64,000 nucleotides of DNA from Cacajao melanocephalus (taxonomy: Eukaryota > Chordata > Mammalia > Primates > Pitheciidae). The notes beneath the pieces are model-generated. The model was not told where the DNA came from. It saw only the letters and a program-made list of their open reading frames with translations, and searched no databases. The position numbers and the translations under genes are program-made. Position 1 is the first letter of the stretch, and each line of letters opens with the position of its first letter. Positions 36,063 through 48,238 of the stretch are shown here, piece by piece. The stretch lies in the NCBI GenBank assembly GCA_963573385.1, contig CAUYLG010009163.1, forward strand, positions 1 to 64,000, read 5' to 3'.

Positions 36063-36404
36063 AGATTGTACTATTAACAAGACTATCAAATCCTTCAGAA
36101 GAGGTTTTAAATATATACTAATTTGGATAAAACAATGGTAATTTCTTATATCCTAACAAACAGCTTTCCTTTTTTCACTTTCTTAAAATACTTTCATTAT
36201 GAATGTCACAAATGACAACACTGTTGGGTTTATTTTAGACATTTGAGATATAAGGGAGCAAGGGTCATTGACTGGCTTAGGTCTTGGAATATGGGCCTTC
36301 CCTACAATCATGGACCACAGAGATGGACTCTTATTTGGAGCGCAATATATGTTTGTGGAATACATGAATGAATTATAACTCTTTTGCTGCATCTTCGTCT
36401 TTTG
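36063..36404. other. Spacer, no gene seen
   Basis: AT-rich, no assigned repeat. A degraded phrase atatatgtttgtggaataca near 36345 could be an L2 end. Confidence 0.3.
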
Positions 36405-36545
36405 ATCTTCACAGCAGACATTATCCATTTGAGAAGTGAGGAAATTGAGTCTTAAAGAAGGTCAGGGTTTTGCTCATAGTCATGAAACTAATTAATAAAA
36501 GAAACAGGGTTAGAATCCAATCCCACTTACACCAATCCTGCACTG
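36405..36545 (-). repeat. MIR fragment, antisense
   Basis: The sequence gagaagtgaggaaattgagt, gctcatagtcatgaaactaa, and acagggttagaatccaatcc matches the reversed MIR core and head. Confidence 0.6.
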
Positions 36546-37127
36546 ATACCCTCTTATCTTCTTGGTCCTGCTGCATACAAACCGGAGTGCAGACAAACCC
36601 GGGAAGGAAGTCTTTCTCAGAACTGCTATTCCAGCCAGATTGCTCCTGTCTTTGGAGTCAGCTTCCCTCCTCCTCTGTATTTTTTTTTTCTCTTCTGGAT
36701 GACTGTCCACACCCCATAGCAGGCAAGCCGATGCTCCCCAATAATGTCAGCTGAGGTCTGGTGCCTCTATTATGTTTGGTTAGGCAAGCTTTTTGTTCTG
36801 TGACAATCTGTGGCAAACACACATAATAAAACAGAAGTCTATGTAAAGTTTAGGAATGAAAGAAATCTCTTGCAGACCTGAGGAGCTGAGAGCTCATTTC
36901 TGAGATCCTGCAGGAAACAAAACAAAGCTGTGGCCTTAAAAAACACATTTCCTTTGCTTTCTGAGGAACTTGTCTGTCCCATTTGTTTGCCACTTAATAT
37001 ATTTTCCTTTTTACTGGCTGAGTTCCAAGAAGGTGGAGTCCAGCCTCCATTCATGTCTCAGGCTGAGGAAATGGAAGAAAAAAAAAGAAAACAAGAAGCT
37101 GGGATACAAGGAAGTTAACTAAGCTGG
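36546..37127. other. Single-copy interval, no gene seen
   Basis: No repeat family is recognised. Opposing short frames at 36839-37118 have no domain. Confidence 0.35.
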
Positions 37128-37215
37128 ACCGTCAGTATAGTATAACAGTTGTGTAAATTTCAGCCTCATATGCCTGGGTTCAAATCCCGATTTCTCCACT
37201 ATCCAGTAAATGGGA
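37128..37215 (+). repeat. MIR 5' fragment (tRNA-derived head)
   Basis: The segment agtatagtataacagttgtg, then gcctgggttcaaatcccgat, is the tRNA-derived head of MIR with a good pol III B box (ggttcaaatcc). The A box is decayed and there is no cloverleaf, so it is not a tRNA gene. Confidence 0.7.
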
Positions 37216-38458
37216 AGCTTCACTGTAGAAGTTAGCAAGTTTAGTTTGACATATCTTATCACCAACTGGTAAAATCCTAGGTCTTGAGGTTCTGTGCTGG
37301 TTGAAAGGGAAGATGAAGGGATGGGTACGTGGTATCACAAAAACTAGCATTTGTGCTGTACTTACCTTAATCCAAGCACTTGCTCAGCACCTATGAAGTA
37401 CGAGATTACAGTACTTCATTCTTTCCATTTACCAGATTCTTGGGAGTCCTCCAAAGGGCCCAAGATTCCTAGACTCAAGGTTCCTCTGTATTCTTTGCCG
37501 TGATACTTATTTTGCAATAATCTTGTCCTGCCAGTTGAATCTCCTGGACTTAAGGTTTAGCAACAGAAAGAGAGTTTATTTCTGATGAAACAAAGGAACA
37601 ATTTAGAAAGGAGAAATCTTTTCTCCTAAAGGAAACCATGAATGAAACCGAAAGAAAATTTGCCTTTGCTAACTACAATCCCAGTATGCCCAGGGTTTCC
37701 TAGCATGTGATGAGAGATGTTATCACATAAATATTACACCTGAATTTTGCTAGCTTGAAGCCTGAACATAATGATTGCTTCTAAAGTTCCCCAGGGTATT
37801 TAAGTCCTCAGAGTCTCTACACCCGTCACGGAAGGGTCTATGTGGACAAGTAAAATTGTGCTACTGCCAGTACTGACTTTGTCTTTGGCAGGTTCAGGTG
37901 GCATCCCTGTGTATAGATTCTTGCTAATTACTCTCGTCGCTGACCCTAATATTTCACAGTGTAGAGGCAGTCTGGGGTCATTCAAAAAAAAAGAGAGGTT
38001 GCAACCTCCTGGTTATGCTGAGTCATGCAGAGTCTCTTAGTGTTTTCGAGTTTACTGAAATTATTCTTCTAAATTACACACATTTAGCCAGTTTTTTTGC
38101 CTGAGCACACAAACACCATCCAGGTGATACGATTGGGCTGAATTCAAGTTCTGTATTATCTAGAACACTACTGGCCTCAAGCCACTGCTAGGTTATTGAG
38201 TCTGCCTGTATATATCACTTTTTTTTCTCCTTCATGATGGCTTTTTGTGGGTTTTTAGAAGACTATCGCGTAAATTGGCTTCTAGTACATCCTCCTATCC
38301 CAGTAGATTTTCAATGCACAGATGGGATCTGAGAAGGAAACAGTTTGGAGGCAGCCCCAAGGGATGGAGCCCCAGTGGCTGCTGCATTATACAACTGCAG
38401 TGACACAGAGCACACCTTACACAGACCCAGTGCCCCTTTCCCTAATTATTTCTGTCAA
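37216..38458. other. Single-copy interval, no gene seen
   Basis: No gene is recognised. A MARE-type motif tgctgagtca lies at 38016-38025. Confidence 0.35.
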
Positions 38459-38873
38459 TGTTATGGACTGAATTGAAGCCCCTCAAAATGCATATGTTGA
38501 TGCCCTAACCCCCAGTACCTCAGAATGTAATTGTCTTTAGAGACAGGGTCTTTAAATATGTGATTGAGTTAAAATGAGGCCGTTAAGATGGAGTCCTAAT
38601 TCAATGTGACTGGTGTCCTTGTAAGAAGAGAGTGAAACAGCAGGGGCACGTGTGCACAGAAATGCCTTTGTGAGCACAATTCAGGGAGAAGCCTGCCATC
38701 TACAAACCAAGGACACAGGCCTGAAACAGATCCTTCCATTGTGGCTCTCAGAAGAGACCAACTCTGCCAGCTTGCTGATCTTGGACTTGCAACCTCCAGA
38801 ACTGTAAGAAAATAAATTTCTTTTGTTTAAACCATTCAGTTTTTGCTAATGTCAGGCCTGGAGAATGATTACA
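38459..38873 (+). repeat. MLT1 LTR (ERVL-MaLR)
   Basis: From tgttatggactgaattgaag to the degraded gcctggagaatgattaca end. It includes atatgttgatgccctaaccc, gatcttggacttgcaacctc, and cagaactgtaagaaaataaa, which holds the LTR polyadenylation signal. It is a solo LTR; I see no internal region beside it. Confidence 0.85.
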
Positions 38874-39234
38874 GGCCACTTTCAGCCACCTCTAATAAAT
38901 AAACCAAGCATGAACAGATTTTGCAAATGTAGCTCCCAAACGAATACATTACATCTCAGGTCTAATCAGACTCCTGCCTGACCCCAGACCCACCTGCCAT
39001 AATATTCTCCTGTAAGAGACTTTCACCGTCTTTTTAATTACCTCCAGAAATAGCTATCCAGATCATACCTAGTTAATAGATGCATATTGTGTGGCTCTGA
39101 ACAAAACCCATCTTCCTCCTCCAGCTTGGGACACTCTGTCTTCCCTATGGGGTCATTCTTGTATCCTAAACTGGTGCCTTTTATTAGGTATCCAAGGTCT
39201 GTGCAGTTCTTCTACCCCACACTAGCTGTGGTAT
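38874..39234. other. Spacer, no gene seen
   Basis: Unassigned single-copy sequence. Confidence 0.35.
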
Positions 39235-39352
39235 GTGTTTAGGCTCCCAAACCAGACAAATCTGACCCTGACATTTACTAGTTGCGTAATCTTTGGGTTG
39301 TCATTTATCCTTTTAAAACTTAAGTTTTCTCATCTGCAAAGGGCATGACAGT
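39235..39352 (+). repeat. MIR, first part of a split copy
   Basis: The sequence gacatttactagttgcgtaa, then cttaagttttctcatctgca, is the sense MIR core. It stops abruptly at the MLT1 boundary and resumes at about 39701. Confidence 0.65.
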
Positions 39353-39700
39353 TGTCTTGGTCAGTTTGAGCTATGTACCATAGATTGGGTAGCTTAATAA
39401 CATAAATTTATTTCTCATGGTTCTGGAGGCTGGGAAGTCTGAGCAGGGCATCAGCATGGTGTGTTCCAGTGAGACTCCTCTTCCAGGTTGCAGACACAGT
39501 CTTCTTGCTGTGTCCTCCTTGGTGGAAGGAGAGGTAGCTAGTTCTCCAACCTCATCTTACTAGGACACTCATCCCATTCACGAGAGCTCCACCCTCATGA
39601 CCTAATTACCCCTTGAAAGCCCCGCTTCCTAATATTATCACATTGGAATTAGGGTTTCACCGTATGAATTTGGGGGACACAAACATTCACTGCATTGCAA
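39353..39700 (-). repeat. MLT1 LTR, antisense, inside a MIR
   Basis: From tgtcttggtcagtttgagct to cattcactgcattgcaatag. Ordered blocks include tttctcatggttctggaggc, ctgtgtcctccttggtggaa, ccaccctcatgacctaatta, and atttgggggacacaaacatt. It is a solo LTR. Confidence 0.85.
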
Positions 39701-39790
39701 TAGTAGGTACTTTGCTGGACTCTTGTAAAATAATCCGTGTAAAATTCTTGGTGTAGTGCATGGCTTATGGTAATCAATCAACCATTGCTC
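39701..39790 (+). repeat. MIR, second part of the split copy
   Basis: The sequence taaaataatccgtgtaaaat, ttggtgtagtgcatggctta, tggtaatcaatcaaccattg continues the MIR 3' portion interrupted by the MLT1 LTR. Confidence 0.5.
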
Positions 39791-40409
39791 AGGTGGGAGG
39801 TTGATCATCATCATTGTTACTGTTGGAAGCTGCTGCTATTATCTTCTCCCATTGTCTGATTTGCTTTCATTGACTCCCTCAGCACTGTTTCACTAGATAA
39901 AATAATTCCTCTGTTCTGGGATATTTTCTCACCAGTCTCTATTTTATTCTTAGTCTCCATGGAGGTAAAATTGATGTTTTCCACAAAACTCTAAAGCTAT
40001 AGCGCTTGGAGAGCCACTTACCATTCCCTTCAGAAGGCTCGGGATGAGGCAGAGTAGGTGTGAGACAAACCTATTTTTCCCTTGGCAATTACCTCTAGGA
40101 CACGTTCTTTATTTAAGAATAAGAACCTTTAACAATAACCCTGAGTCACAAGTATCACATACTGCAGACACTACATTTACAAAAACACCTCAGTGAAGGC
40201 TGTGTAAAATCCTACACTGTGTACATCTCCTATGATCTTTTTTATCAGTTTCATGGCTGACACACATGAGTTTTCTCTGAGGAGGTGTATGCTTTTCACA
40301 GTCACTCACTATTTTTCAAAAAGGAAATTAAAGCATTTAAAGAACATGAACTATATGCTGTGCTATGTGCCACTGATTTCTCACACCAGACTTCTAATTA
40401 TTTTGTTTC
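39791..40409. other. Single-copy interval, no gene seen
   Basis: No repeat family is recognised. Confidence 0.35.
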
Positions 40410-40482
40410 TACTCCATATATGAGAAAAATTGAGACTCTGAGGAGCTAAACAACTTAACCAAGGTCACAGAGTGGTTTATTT
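40410..40482 (-). repeat. MIR fragment, antisense
   Basis: The sequence tatgagaaaaattgagactc, then gaggagctaaacaacttaac, then caaggtcacagagtggttta, is the reversed MIR core. Confidence 0.6.
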
Positions 40483-41209
40483 AATTTTAAATAATCTATT
40501 TTGGAATTTTTATGAACAACATGAAATTTACTGTAAATTACACAGTGATTAAGTAGAGGGAAATAGGGAGTTTTCTTGGTCTACGAAGAGAATATTATCA
40601 TTTTAAAAAAATAGAAAATAGATCAACATTGAAAAATAAAAATCTCAAATCCTACTACCTAGAGATCATCACTTCTCACATTTTCGTCAATTACACAATA
40701 ATTGTGACTTTTGTAGGAAAACCTTTAATCGTTCATATCAATGCCAGGGAGAGAAAAGGGTGGAGAATCTAAAAATCACTGTATTGTGTGATTTTGGGAA
40801 TAGAAAATTAACCTTTTTGATCATGTTCTGCATGGGCTAATTACTAAAATTACTTTTCCTTTCCCAACTGATCCCGATTCAGGGCAGAGTCCCAGAAGCC
40901 TTTTGGTGACAAGGGATTAAACATGTGCTGTGGCTAATTCAAGAACTGGAAAATCTACACATGGATAATTAAGATCTGATGGCAGAACAAAAGCTTGCTC
41001 CTTGTTGTTGGGTGGGGGCTCTCCAGCATTTCAAATGTTCTATCCTCAGCCATCTTGAAAGGTAGATTCAGTTCAATTTGCCAGGCATTCCTCGTGAGAC
41101 TGCCTTGCTCTGCAGTGTGCTAAAATGTCCGGGAAACAGTGTCTGATTGTAAGGGACAGGCAATCGAGTGAAGGAGGCTGGTATACATACCACTAACTTT
41201 AATAATAGT
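40483..41209. other. Single-copy interval, no gene seen
   Basis: No repeat family or exon is recognised. Confidence 0.35.
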
Positions 41210-41325
41210 AACAGTGATCATTTTGACTAACATTTATGAAGCAATTACTTGCCCTAGGTCCAGCTCTGTTCTAAGCTCCTCAAATATATTAACTCATTTA
41301 ACCCCCATATAAAGGATCATGGAAT
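41210..41325 (-). repeat. MIR/L2-type fragment, antisense
   Basis: The sequence ggtccagctctgttctaagc, tcctcaaatatattaactca, tttaacccccatataaagga matches the reversed MIR 3' half. Confidence 0.65.
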
Positions 41326-44149
41326 CAGTGGGAAACACTATGCATTTAGAGAATAAATAGTATATCCTGAAGTGGGAGCTTAGAAAGCCTTCAAGGACTA
41401 TCGTCATAGCTAGACGCTTATATCCCGAAGGGACCATATTTCCAAATCTGATATGAGGGAGCCCTTAATAGCTGAGGCATGTACACAGGTGATGTGGACA
41501 GGAGTCCTGCTGCTGCATCTGTTTATTCCTTTCCCTCTCCTAAGAGTGACTGCCTGGTGCACAATAAGTCTCTCTCTCTAGGAATGGTCTCCCCCACCCA
41601 TGCAGTGGACTCCCCTTGCCGTGCCTCTGTGACCACATATGGCACTGCCTCCCTGGACATAGCTGATTAGACCAGGCGTTGGCACCAAATCAAGCAGGGT
41701 CATTTAGGTACTTAGTGGATTATTTCAACTAAAACTAAGGGAAAACATCAGTCTTTCTCTGGTAGTAGGAACTGAGGAATGTTGATGTTTGAGAACTGTT
41801 GGTAACGGTGGTGGCCATGAGACTAGGTCACTTCTCTGCTTAGGGGCGTGTAATGAACCTGACCCACAGCTGCAGCTGCTGACTGTGTGTCCACTGTCTG
41901 TTCACATGGAGGTCACACTACTCTCAGCCAGTGACTGAGCACAGCATGCGAAGGAAGACAGATTGTCTCTGTGAGACAGACAACTTTGGCTCCAGGACGC
42001 TCCATAAGCACGGCTGAAACTTTCTTAGAATGGCATGAAGCCCAAACTCGACCCATCCGACACTCCTTCCTTTCTCCTCCCCTTCACAGGGGTCAGGTGT
42101 GCTCACAGTGTGGTACCTCTCCCTGTCTCTTCTGACTCCCTCCCCTTATTCCCTCCTTCCCCAACAAAGGTCATGCACATCTGATCCCATCTTGGCATCC
42201 GCTTCTCTGAAGAAGTGAATTAATGTCAGGACTTTCTCTGTGTGTGGTCTTTCATCCGTGAAGACTAGACAGTTTCTTCACAAGGTAATAGCAATGTTCC
42301 AAGTTTCACATTTGCAGATGTCAAATTAGCCACCCAGCCAAGCCCAGAGTCTATGGTGGAGGGGATTACACAAGGCTTTGGACACTCAAAAGGGTGATTC
42401 ATTGGCCATCACCAGTGTAAACATCAGCTACAGCTACTACCAAGGAACAGTTACCTGCATTTCCCATAAACTAATTTATAGAAAGATAATTTTGTGTCCT
42501 GTCTTCTGGACGTAAAAAACCCACATGCAAATAGATACATGGAAATGACAAAGATTGTTCAGGGAATTATCAGTAGAAGTAATTTTTAGACAAGAAATTG
42601 TATTCGTATCCACTTGGCTCATTGAAATATCTGTCGGATGGTAGGAGTGGTATTTCTAAGTTTTCTCTAATCTTTGAGAACAAAAGAGAGCAAGGAGGAC
42701 AAACTGCAGATGTGGTGATGCTGAGTTAATTGGTACCTTTTCAATATGAGCTGTGCTCTGTGGGCAATCCTGCATTCAGCAAATCAGCTATGAGGGTATC
42801 CCACAAAAAGACAGTGGGAGAAGCGTGGCTAAGTTCTAACGTTAGTGGAAGTAAAGGTGGGAGGAGTAGGGAGGCCTTGTGTTATTGTATGGTAGGAAAT
42901 TAAGTACATTTTAAAAAGTGTTCGCTTTTTGGGACCTTTCCTATGTATTACATAGTCTTGGTCTCACACTACTTCATTTTTTAAAACTGATCTTAGCATT
43001 CATTATGAGGAGTTGAAAGTGAGCCATTATTTAGAGCAATCGCAATAGGTCCCTTTTTTCTAAAAACACTATCCTAATCGGGGGTTGTTACATAAAAATA
43101 GGTGGACTGTGCAGTCAGAGAACTTAGTGATGAGTCTGGATTTTCAAGCTCGTCCTCTTGAACCCCATTTTAACGTTGTGGGATCTCCAGTTGAATTATG
43201 TACCGTGGCCATCAGTGATACTGAGGTGATCATAGAGCGTGCTCTGTAGATTGAGAAGTACTCATCTGTATGTTTAAAATTTTTTCATTAAGGCTCAAAG
43301 CAAGTGAAAAGTGAGACATTGATTGATCCTGTGCTGGGTAAGAGAAAATGTCAATTCCTCCACTCTGAGGTCTCTTGAAAGTTGAGAAACAGTGTTGTAT
43401 CTTGAAGCATCTCAATGACTCAGACTCTTCCATCCTGAGTTCAGAAGCTTATGGACAAGGCACCTAGTGCATATTCCAGATTATCAGAACAAAGGGAGCA
43501 GGTTAAACAAGTAATTATTTCTTTCTCATTTATTTACACTGCTTCACATGTACTTAGCCCCCGGGGGCCGCTTCCTGACGTTCACGCTGTCAGAAATGCT
43601 CTGTGTTAACACCTTAAGCAGGCACAGTACAACCTCACTTGGCATTAGTATTGATTCTAGCCTCCAGGTACTTTATCTCAGGAAAGAAAAAAGTGTTTTA
43701 ATATTTGCCTGAGTTATATAACCACATATATCTGAGAAAGTTATAATTAATTTCTGTCTGTGCTGCATCGGCACCAAGTCAGAAAGCGAATTAAATAAAG
43801 GCTTTTTTATTGAAAAGAGTCAGTTTCTCTTCCACGCACTGAGTCAATTACATCAAGGTTTCATAGGACTGGGAGGGTTGGGGGCAACTCTCAGACTCAA
43901 GGTCTCCTGGGCTGTCACAAAGTTGACACCAGCCATAAAAATCCCAGGGCGTTTGTGTTTAACATTAATGAGGATGTGGATCAGGTGAATCTACAAATCT
44001 CAACAGGTGACAAATTACAAAGTGGGCCGAGCTGCTTTTGGCTCCCTGATCCTCATGTTTGCTTACCATAATGTGATAATGACGTTCAACCTCAGAAAAT
44101 CAGATGGAGCAGCCCCTCTGGCAGGGCTGCCTCCTTCGTCCTTGCCACA
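41326..44149. other. Longest repeat-poor interval in the window
   Basis: No interspersed repeat is recognised over about 2.8 kb, and no exon is established. The part at 43720-43870 is AT-rich with TAATTAATT and AATTAAAT cores and looks like a conserved non-coding element. A local CpG group occurs at 43560-43585 (ccgggggccgcttcctgacg). Confidence 0.4.
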
Positions 44150-44482
44150 TTGTCTTTCTGAGACTGTCACCTACAACTTCTCATACCACATATTTCGGAG
44201 GACTTCACAATCTGTTCCCAACTTGTATGAAGCCTTTTGCCTTTCAGTTGCCTATAGGGTAATGTGACCCCCAGTAGTTAAGGCATCTAAATCCCTTCTC
44301 AGACAGTTCCAACCCTCTTTTCCCATCTTCTCTCTGACTGCTTTACTTGCTCCTCCTCTTCAGATAGGCAAGCGACTGGACTCCATAGTATTCCACCCAT
44401 GCCATTATTCTTGCGATTTCCTCTACCCAGAATATCGTCTTGCTGTTTCTCTACCTCATGCACCAATGAATTCATTATGGTA
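44150..44482 (+). repeat. L2 LINE, part 1
   Basis: The sequence gactgctttacttgctcctc, ttgcgatttcctctacccag, aatatcgtcttgctgtttct follows L2 order (cactctgctccagccac, then ttccctctgcctggaatgct). It is interrupted at 44483 by a small DNA transposon. Confidence 0.5.
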
Positions 44483-44689
44483 CAGTGAAGTCCTCACTTA
44501 ACATCATCAGTAGGTTTTTAGAAACTTGGACTTTAAGTGAAAACAACATACTGTAAGTTCTTGAATAATGTCATTTCATTCAAGGTTGTTTCATTTTAAG
44601 GTTGATTTTTTAAAATTGGTTTTGTTGTATTTTGTTTAGCTTGAAGTCGCAATTTTCAAGAACCTATTGATGATGTTGAGGACTTACCG
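44483..44689. mobile_element. Small palindromic DNA transposon (MITE) flanked by TA
   Basis: A 207-bp element with long imperfect terminal inverted repeats: the left arm cagtgaagtcctcacttaac continues through atcatcagtaggttttt, and the right end read in reverse gives cggtaagtcctcaacatcat then caataggttcttgaaaatt. TA dinucleotides flank it (44481-44482 and 44690-44691), the target duplication of Tc1/mariner and Tigger elements. It carries no transposase and would have been mobilised in trans. I cannot name the exact MER family. Confidence 0.75.
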
Positions 44690-44691
44690 TA

Positions 44692-44860
44692 TTCTTCCTC
44701 AAGATACAGCATAATTTTGACTCATAAATTTTCTTTCACCTTCCAACAGATGGAATTAATACCTCCTTCTACTAATGCCACTCTAGCATTTTGCATAGAC
44801 CTATCCATTGTAAAGACCTAGACTTATAATCAAATAAATTTATTCAACGTGATTTTTATT
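44692..44860 (+). repeat. L2 LINE, part 2
   Basis: After the DNA transposon the L2 3' region resumes, with cattttgcatagacctatcc, attgtaaagacctagactta, then aatcaaataaatttattcaa. Confidence 0.4.
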
Positions 44861-45062
44861 TTTTTTACCTAAATCAGGAGTTCCTTCATGACTTGGTCCA
44901 AATTCCTTTCAGATATGCAATGCCAATTTCAGATTGTCTCGCTACTCCCACACATGACGTAGGGTGGTAGCTTAAACATGTGGAACCAGTGTGCAGGACC
45001 TGCAAGTCACATCCTAAATTATCACCAAGGTAAAATAAGACAAAATTTAGGATATCATACCG
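44861..45062. other. Spacer, no gene seen
   Basis: Unassigned. Confidence 0.3.
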
Positions 45063-45487
45063 TGATGGTTACATTTTATATGTAAACTTGACTAGGCTAT
45101 GGTACCCAATTGTTTGGGCAAACACTAGTCTAGATATCACTGTAGAGGTATTTTATGGTGATGATGAACATCTGCAGTCAACGGACTGTAAGTAAAAGAG
45201 ATTACTTTTGATAATGTGGATGCAACTCATCCAATCAGGTGAAAGCTTGAAGAGCAAAAATTGAGATTTCCTGGAGAAGAAAGAATTCTACTTTCAGACA
45301 GTAACATAGAATTCTCAGTTTCCAGTTTGCTGGGCTGCTTTACAAATCTCATAGTCAAGACTTCAAAATCAGTTCCTGCTTGAGTTTCCAGCCTGCCTAT
45401 TTTCTCTACAGATTTCAGACTTTTCAGCCCCTATACGCATATGAGCCAATTCCTTAAAGTAAATCTCTTTATGTATACAGACACGTG

Positions 45488-45518
<31 letters not shown>

Positions 45519-45556
45519 CATCTTGGCTGTATTTCTCTGAAACTTTGACTGACTAT
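45063..45556 (+). repeat. MLT2-type ERVL LTR
   Basis: From tgatggttacattttatatg to tttctctgaaactttgactg. Matching blocks in order are tgtaaacttgactaggctat, aatgtggatgcaactcatcc, aatcaggtgaaagcttgaag, gagccaattccttaaagtaa, and atctctttatgtatacagac. It is a solo LTR with no internal sequence beside it. A (CA)n tract has grown near its 3' end, where this family has a short TA/CA run. Confidence 0.7.
45490..45515. repeat. (CA)n microsatellite inside the LTR
   Basis: About 13 uninterrupted CA units lie inside the MLT2-type LTR. Confidence 0.95.
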
Positions 45557-46544
45557 ACAAACCAACTAGTTAGAAGGAGAGTAGAAGCTGAGGCATTCAG
45601 CCAAAGTGGGCACAACAAACTGGAAAGCTAAGGAATAAAGAATAGCAGAGAAAGTGATTGGCAGAAACATGTAATGTCCAGAGATGAAGTGCAAACACTC
45701 ATCAAGACTTTTTATGGCTCTAAGGCTTGTGCAAGTCAATTTGGCAATTCTTATGATATAGTGGATATCCATAAAATGTTGCTAAATAAACCAAAGAATG
45801 TATTTATGAATGAATTCATCAATACTTGCCTTCTTTTCACAAAAATTTGATCGTTGGAAATAGCAAGAGTCAGGACGTCTAGTACAATTTTGACTCCTGG
45901 ACAAAGTAATCACCAAGCAGGCTAACTGCGCTCTATCCCTTACATGGCCGTAAGTTGAACAGTGAAATAACAAGCCTACACCAAAGTAAGGTAGTAATGT
46001 TTTCCTATTTAAAGTTTTACGCTGTTAAGTGAGGTAGCTTTCTCAGCACAGGGGTGATGCAGACAAGCAGATAATGGCTGCCTACTAGTGCCCGCTTCTT
46101 TAGTTTGCTGTTGAAACCACCATGGCAGCTATCAAGGGCTTGGGGGCACTCCTTTGCTACACACATCATCTTTCCAGTAACATCTGCTCACTGGGCTAAG
46201 GATCAGTTATCGCTATAAAGGAGATATTGCTGCCAGTCCTCAAGGCAAAACCCTGCATGTGAGGCCAGTCTTGGACAATATCACAGAAGCTTGATTTTAC
46301 CCTCTGGATATCATTTAATCTTAGACAAAGGGTTTTGCTCTTTGTCCTCAGGTATATGCAGAATGCACACCTCAGAGGAAATGACAGAACAGATTATGGC
46401 TTTTCAAAGAGTTTAGGCACTGTCATGGATGTCAGGGTTCTGTTGACTACTATGTACCTGTCAGTAGGGTAGTTGTAGCAGTGTAATCTCTCTTCTATTG
46501 AGGACTTTATTTTGTTGCCAACTAGTAGCTCCCACTTTGTCTTC
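45557..46544. other. Single-copy interval, no gene seen
   Basis: Short minus-strand frames at 45566-45772 and 45782-45973 have no recognisable domain. No repeat family is recognised. Confidence 0.35.
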
Positions 46545-46645
46545 TATTTTTTCATTCAACAAACATTTATTGAGCATCTACTGTGCACAAGGTGTTATTG
46601 AGGGAAACGAGGCTACAGGGAAGAATTATATGTAAAACTGCAGCT
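46545..46645 (-). repeat. L2/MIR-type 3' end, antisense
   Basis: The phrase cattcaacaaacatttattg followed by agcatctactgtgcacaagg is the reversed L2-type end. Confidence 0.65.
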
Positions 46646-47785
46646 AGCAGAAACACCAAGTTATTACATTGCACAAATAATGTGGCAATAAAAAGATACA
46701 GATTAATCGATAAGAATTTAGGGGGACAAAATGGCCAAATAACTTCAAATAGGGCAGTTTAACCCAAACCTTTATAAGCATAGATTCATTTTACAGAGGA
46801 ATGGTATGCCCAGATAAGATTTCAGGAGACGTTCTTTGGGAAATGCTGCAATCAAGCTTTTGGATTTATTCTTTCCTTTGAGAGTTTTATATTTATCAAT
46901 TACTTCCAAGCTATATGCCTTGAAGCACTAGGCCTCTTCAAGATATTAATCAGAGTTCTATGTGGAATCTCAGGTCAAATAAATTTGGGATTAAAAAGAG
47001 CTGCATATTTACTCCCTCCTCTGCCCTCCCCAGGAGATTTTTAATCAGTTTTTGGTGTCTCAGCATTTTTAAGGATGTAGAGGGATAACCTATTAACAGG
47101 TTAAAAATTTTAAGCTGTCCAGCAGAAAAGTATTCTAACCGGGAAATATTTAAATGGAGACTTGGGATGGCTTTATGGTGGCATCTAAGATGAGGCTTAA
47201 GGAGACAGAAAGGATTATTGTTGAGCACAAGGCCTTTTTCTTTGGACAGAATATGTTGTCCTTGCTGTCATAGCCTATGGCCACAGGCTTCTTTTCAAAA
47301 CTGACATTGTATCCTTCCTTGTCATTTCTTTTGGTGAAAAGTCTGAGGAGAGGGAGCCCCTTTCCCCCTCCACCTCGGCACTGCTATGCAGTTCCATTAC
47401 TGAGATTTCTCTAAAATGACTCCCAAGTTCTGGGAGCTAATGCCTGAGAGTTTTAAATGCTTCCTTTGGTACTGCCAGTTATATCTTCAAGCAGTAACTT
47501 CTCAGGATTGCTTACTAAGAGTTCCACCTGAGCTGAGGCATGGTGTGTTTTCTATTGATAGAGTTTTTAAATGAGGAAATTCATTCAAGTGGAGCTTTTT
47601 ATGGCTTTGCTAGGTTAATTGGGAAATTGGTGACATTGGTATTAGTGTTCTTGAGGATGAAATGGCAAAAAGGAAGACTGCAAGCAATCTGAGAGGTTGA
47701 AGTCAGCTACATGTGAAAGCAAGAAAGAGATGAGGTCATCTAGTTCAACCATTGGAGTGCAGGTCTTAAGATATCTATCCTATTG
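46646..47785. other. Single-copy interval, no gene seen
   Basis: No assigned repeat or exon. Confidence 0.35.
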
Positions 47786-47860
47786 GAAAATAAAAAGAGA
47801 TACATGGGAAAGGGAAGAAAATAGAGAAGAGGAGAAAGGGAAGGAGATTAAAAATTTGAC
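47786..47860. repeat. GA-rich low-complexity tract
   Basis: A purine-rich stretch (gggaaagggaagaaaataga and similar) on the + strand with almost no pyrimidines. Confidence 0.7.
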
Positions 47861-48185
47861 TTTCTCAAATGCCTACCCACTCCAGGAATGGGCAGTTTTT
47901 ACTACTTGAGTCTGAGAGGTCTCTCTTCTTTCTAGCCTGTCCTTCAGATCTTCATTCTCTTGTCCCCTCCACACACACAGCCCTCATTTATATTCTAGTT
48001 TTTACCCAAGCTTGTAGCAAATTTGCATTTTATTTTTTAAAAAGTCACCCTTTTGTTATCTAACTCAGATCTCTGACTTAAACAGAAGATCTGACCCTTG
48101 CACCATAAAGCCAAGACACCAAAAACAAAAAACATACAACAACAAACAGCATTTGACCAATCCCTATTTCTTTAATAGTAAAACA

Positions 48186-48191
48186 TTTATT
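48186..48191 (-). promoter_or_regulatory. AATAAA polyadenylation-type hexamer
   Basis: tttatt on the + strand reads AATAAA on the minus strand, 48 nt beyond the TAA of the candidate frame. The minus strand beyond it is GT- and T-rich (positions 48120-48155), as in downstream elements. It is a common hexamer, so the support is contextual only. Confidence 0.3.
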
Positions 48192-48238
48192 TTAGAGTTT
48201 CTTTAAAACTATTCAATAATAACTCAGTTATTTCCAGC

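Noticed and set aside
37128..37215. tRNA-like B box ggttcaaatcc
   Set aside because: It is the tRNA-derived head of a MIR; no cloverleaf, anticodon stem or proper A box is present.
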